From contig NZ_KB889965.1 of assembly GCF_000372865.1 (NCBI RefSeq), positions 1,748,990 to 1,812,989 on the forward strand: a stretch of DNA of 64,000 nt, written 5' to 3'. Shown piece after piece: positions 63,552-64,000 of the stretch; within the stretch, counting starts at the first letter, position 1; the number at the start of each line of letters is the position of its first letter. Both the position numbers and the translations under genes were made by a program. This DNA comes from Methylosarcina fibrata AML-C10. Lineage in GTDB: Bacteria; Pseudomonadota; Gammaproteobacteria; Methylococcales; Methylomonadaceae. The notes under the pieces were generated by a model, which saw nothing but the letters and a program-made list of their open reading frames with translations, was not told the origin of the DNA and did not search any database.

Positions 63552-64000
63552 GCTACTAATAAAAATATTATCTCACTTAGTCCGGAAAAAGCTGTTTCCT
63601 ATTGTGAGATCGTTCTTTCTGAGCTTGCGTTAAAAGCAAGCGATGAAAACACAATCATTTCGTCAACCTATATTCACTTCGGATTCTCTGGTGTTTCGAT
63701 GCCAGTTATTCGATTTCGTGAGTTGGTTGATTTGGAAATTTTTCCTCCGCTGAGGCCGATTATCATAATTGATAGCCCATTTTCTTTCGAACAACTTGAG
63801 TTCATTGAAGGGCTATTTAAGAACAATCGTGATGCTAGTATGTTTCGCTTTGCCAAACTTCTTCATCATTACAGGCGGAAAATATCGAGATGTCTCAACT
63901 CAAAACGTCTTGATTCTGCCCAACAGAGATGGCTTAACGATCCTGAAAACGTAGACCGTGATGTTAAATTTAGTCCTCGCTGTATTGCCGAGGATCGTTT
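63549..64000 (+). CDS. Hypothetical protein, N-terminal part (cut by window end)
   Basis: The frame is open from ATG 63549 to the end of the window, at least 150 residues, with GGAGGC upstream and a switch-type leader. It begins MATNKNIISLSPEKAVSYCE and has a patterned helix and strand mix (FRELVDLEIFPPLRPIIII) and a basic part (HHYRRKISRCLNSKR). I do not recognise it. It continues the recombination cluster. Confidence 0.65.
   Translation, partial: MATNKNIISLSPEKAVSYCEIVLSELALKASDENTIISSTYIHFGFSGVSMPVIRFRELVDLEIFPPLRPIIIIDSPFSFEQLEFIEGLFKNNRDASMFRFAKLLHHYRRKISRCLNSKRLDSAQQRWLNDPENVDRDVKFSPRCIAEDR

Noticed and set aside
1-64000. tRNA or rRNA genes and integrase-type attachment sites
   Set aside because: I saw no cloverleaf with TTCGA-type arm, no rRNA-like stretch and no tyrosine or serine integrase gene in the window.

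Overview
The window looks like part of a large plasmid, or a plasmid-like integrative element, from a beta- or gammaproteobacterium. RdgC, an H-NS-type protein, HU and an ssb-bet-exo-cobS block like that of SXT/R391 elements and IncA/C plasmids all point that way. An iteron origin with a perfect DnaA box next to a Rep initiator gene (51.2-52.6 kb) argues for an autonomous replicon. I cannot name the genus from the sequence.

Left part (1-39.6 kb) is a defence island. It opens with an AAA ATPase/subtilisin pair (ietAS type). A nine-gene minus-strand array follows (29.67 to 2.85 kb): small HTH protein, DNA methyltransferase, HNH-DGQHR protein, specificity subunit, NERD/tandem-kinase/P-loop protein, a 560-residue protein of unknown fold, a 1816-residue HerA-like ATPase, a 2502-residue protein with two sacsin/Hsp90-type ATPase domains, and a RapA-like helicase. 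I read this as a variant of the methylation-associated defence system (MADS). A divergent XRE regulator, a TM0106-type nuclease-helicase, uracil-DNA glycosylase and small proteins follow, then a decayed TnpB element with a scrap of a Y-family polymerase, then an AbiL-like ATPase/RloB pair.

Middle part (39.6-52.6 kb) is mostly minus-strand plasmid maintenance: HU (frameshifted), an EAL protein, a small membrane protein, an HD hydrolase, RdgC, an H-NS-like protein, a plasmid-borne beta clamp, a methylase-helicase fusion and its partner. Next come degraded metal/sulfur-related genes (TauE/SafE, CzcD and hemerythrin fragments), then oriV and rep.

Right part (52.7-64 kb) is a plus-strand recombination cluster: ssb, bet, a YqaJ-type exo, small membrane ORFs, a CobS/MoxR ATPase, a WGR-like protein and a DUF3150-like protein. 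It is interrupted by a TnpB remnant and an intact IS66 element with an 8-bp target duplication. Two features stand out. A roughly 150-nt promoter-plus-structured-leader block occurs twice (52785 and 60163). In addition, ten genes are each preceded by a different-sequence but same-architecture RNA leader: an outer CCC/GGG stem, an inner hairpin carrying an RBS-like segment, an anti-RBS able to pair with either that segment (giving a terminator-like stem plus U tract) or the real RBS. Pairing is kept while sequence changes, which suggests a family of per-gene RNA switches that I do not recognise as described.
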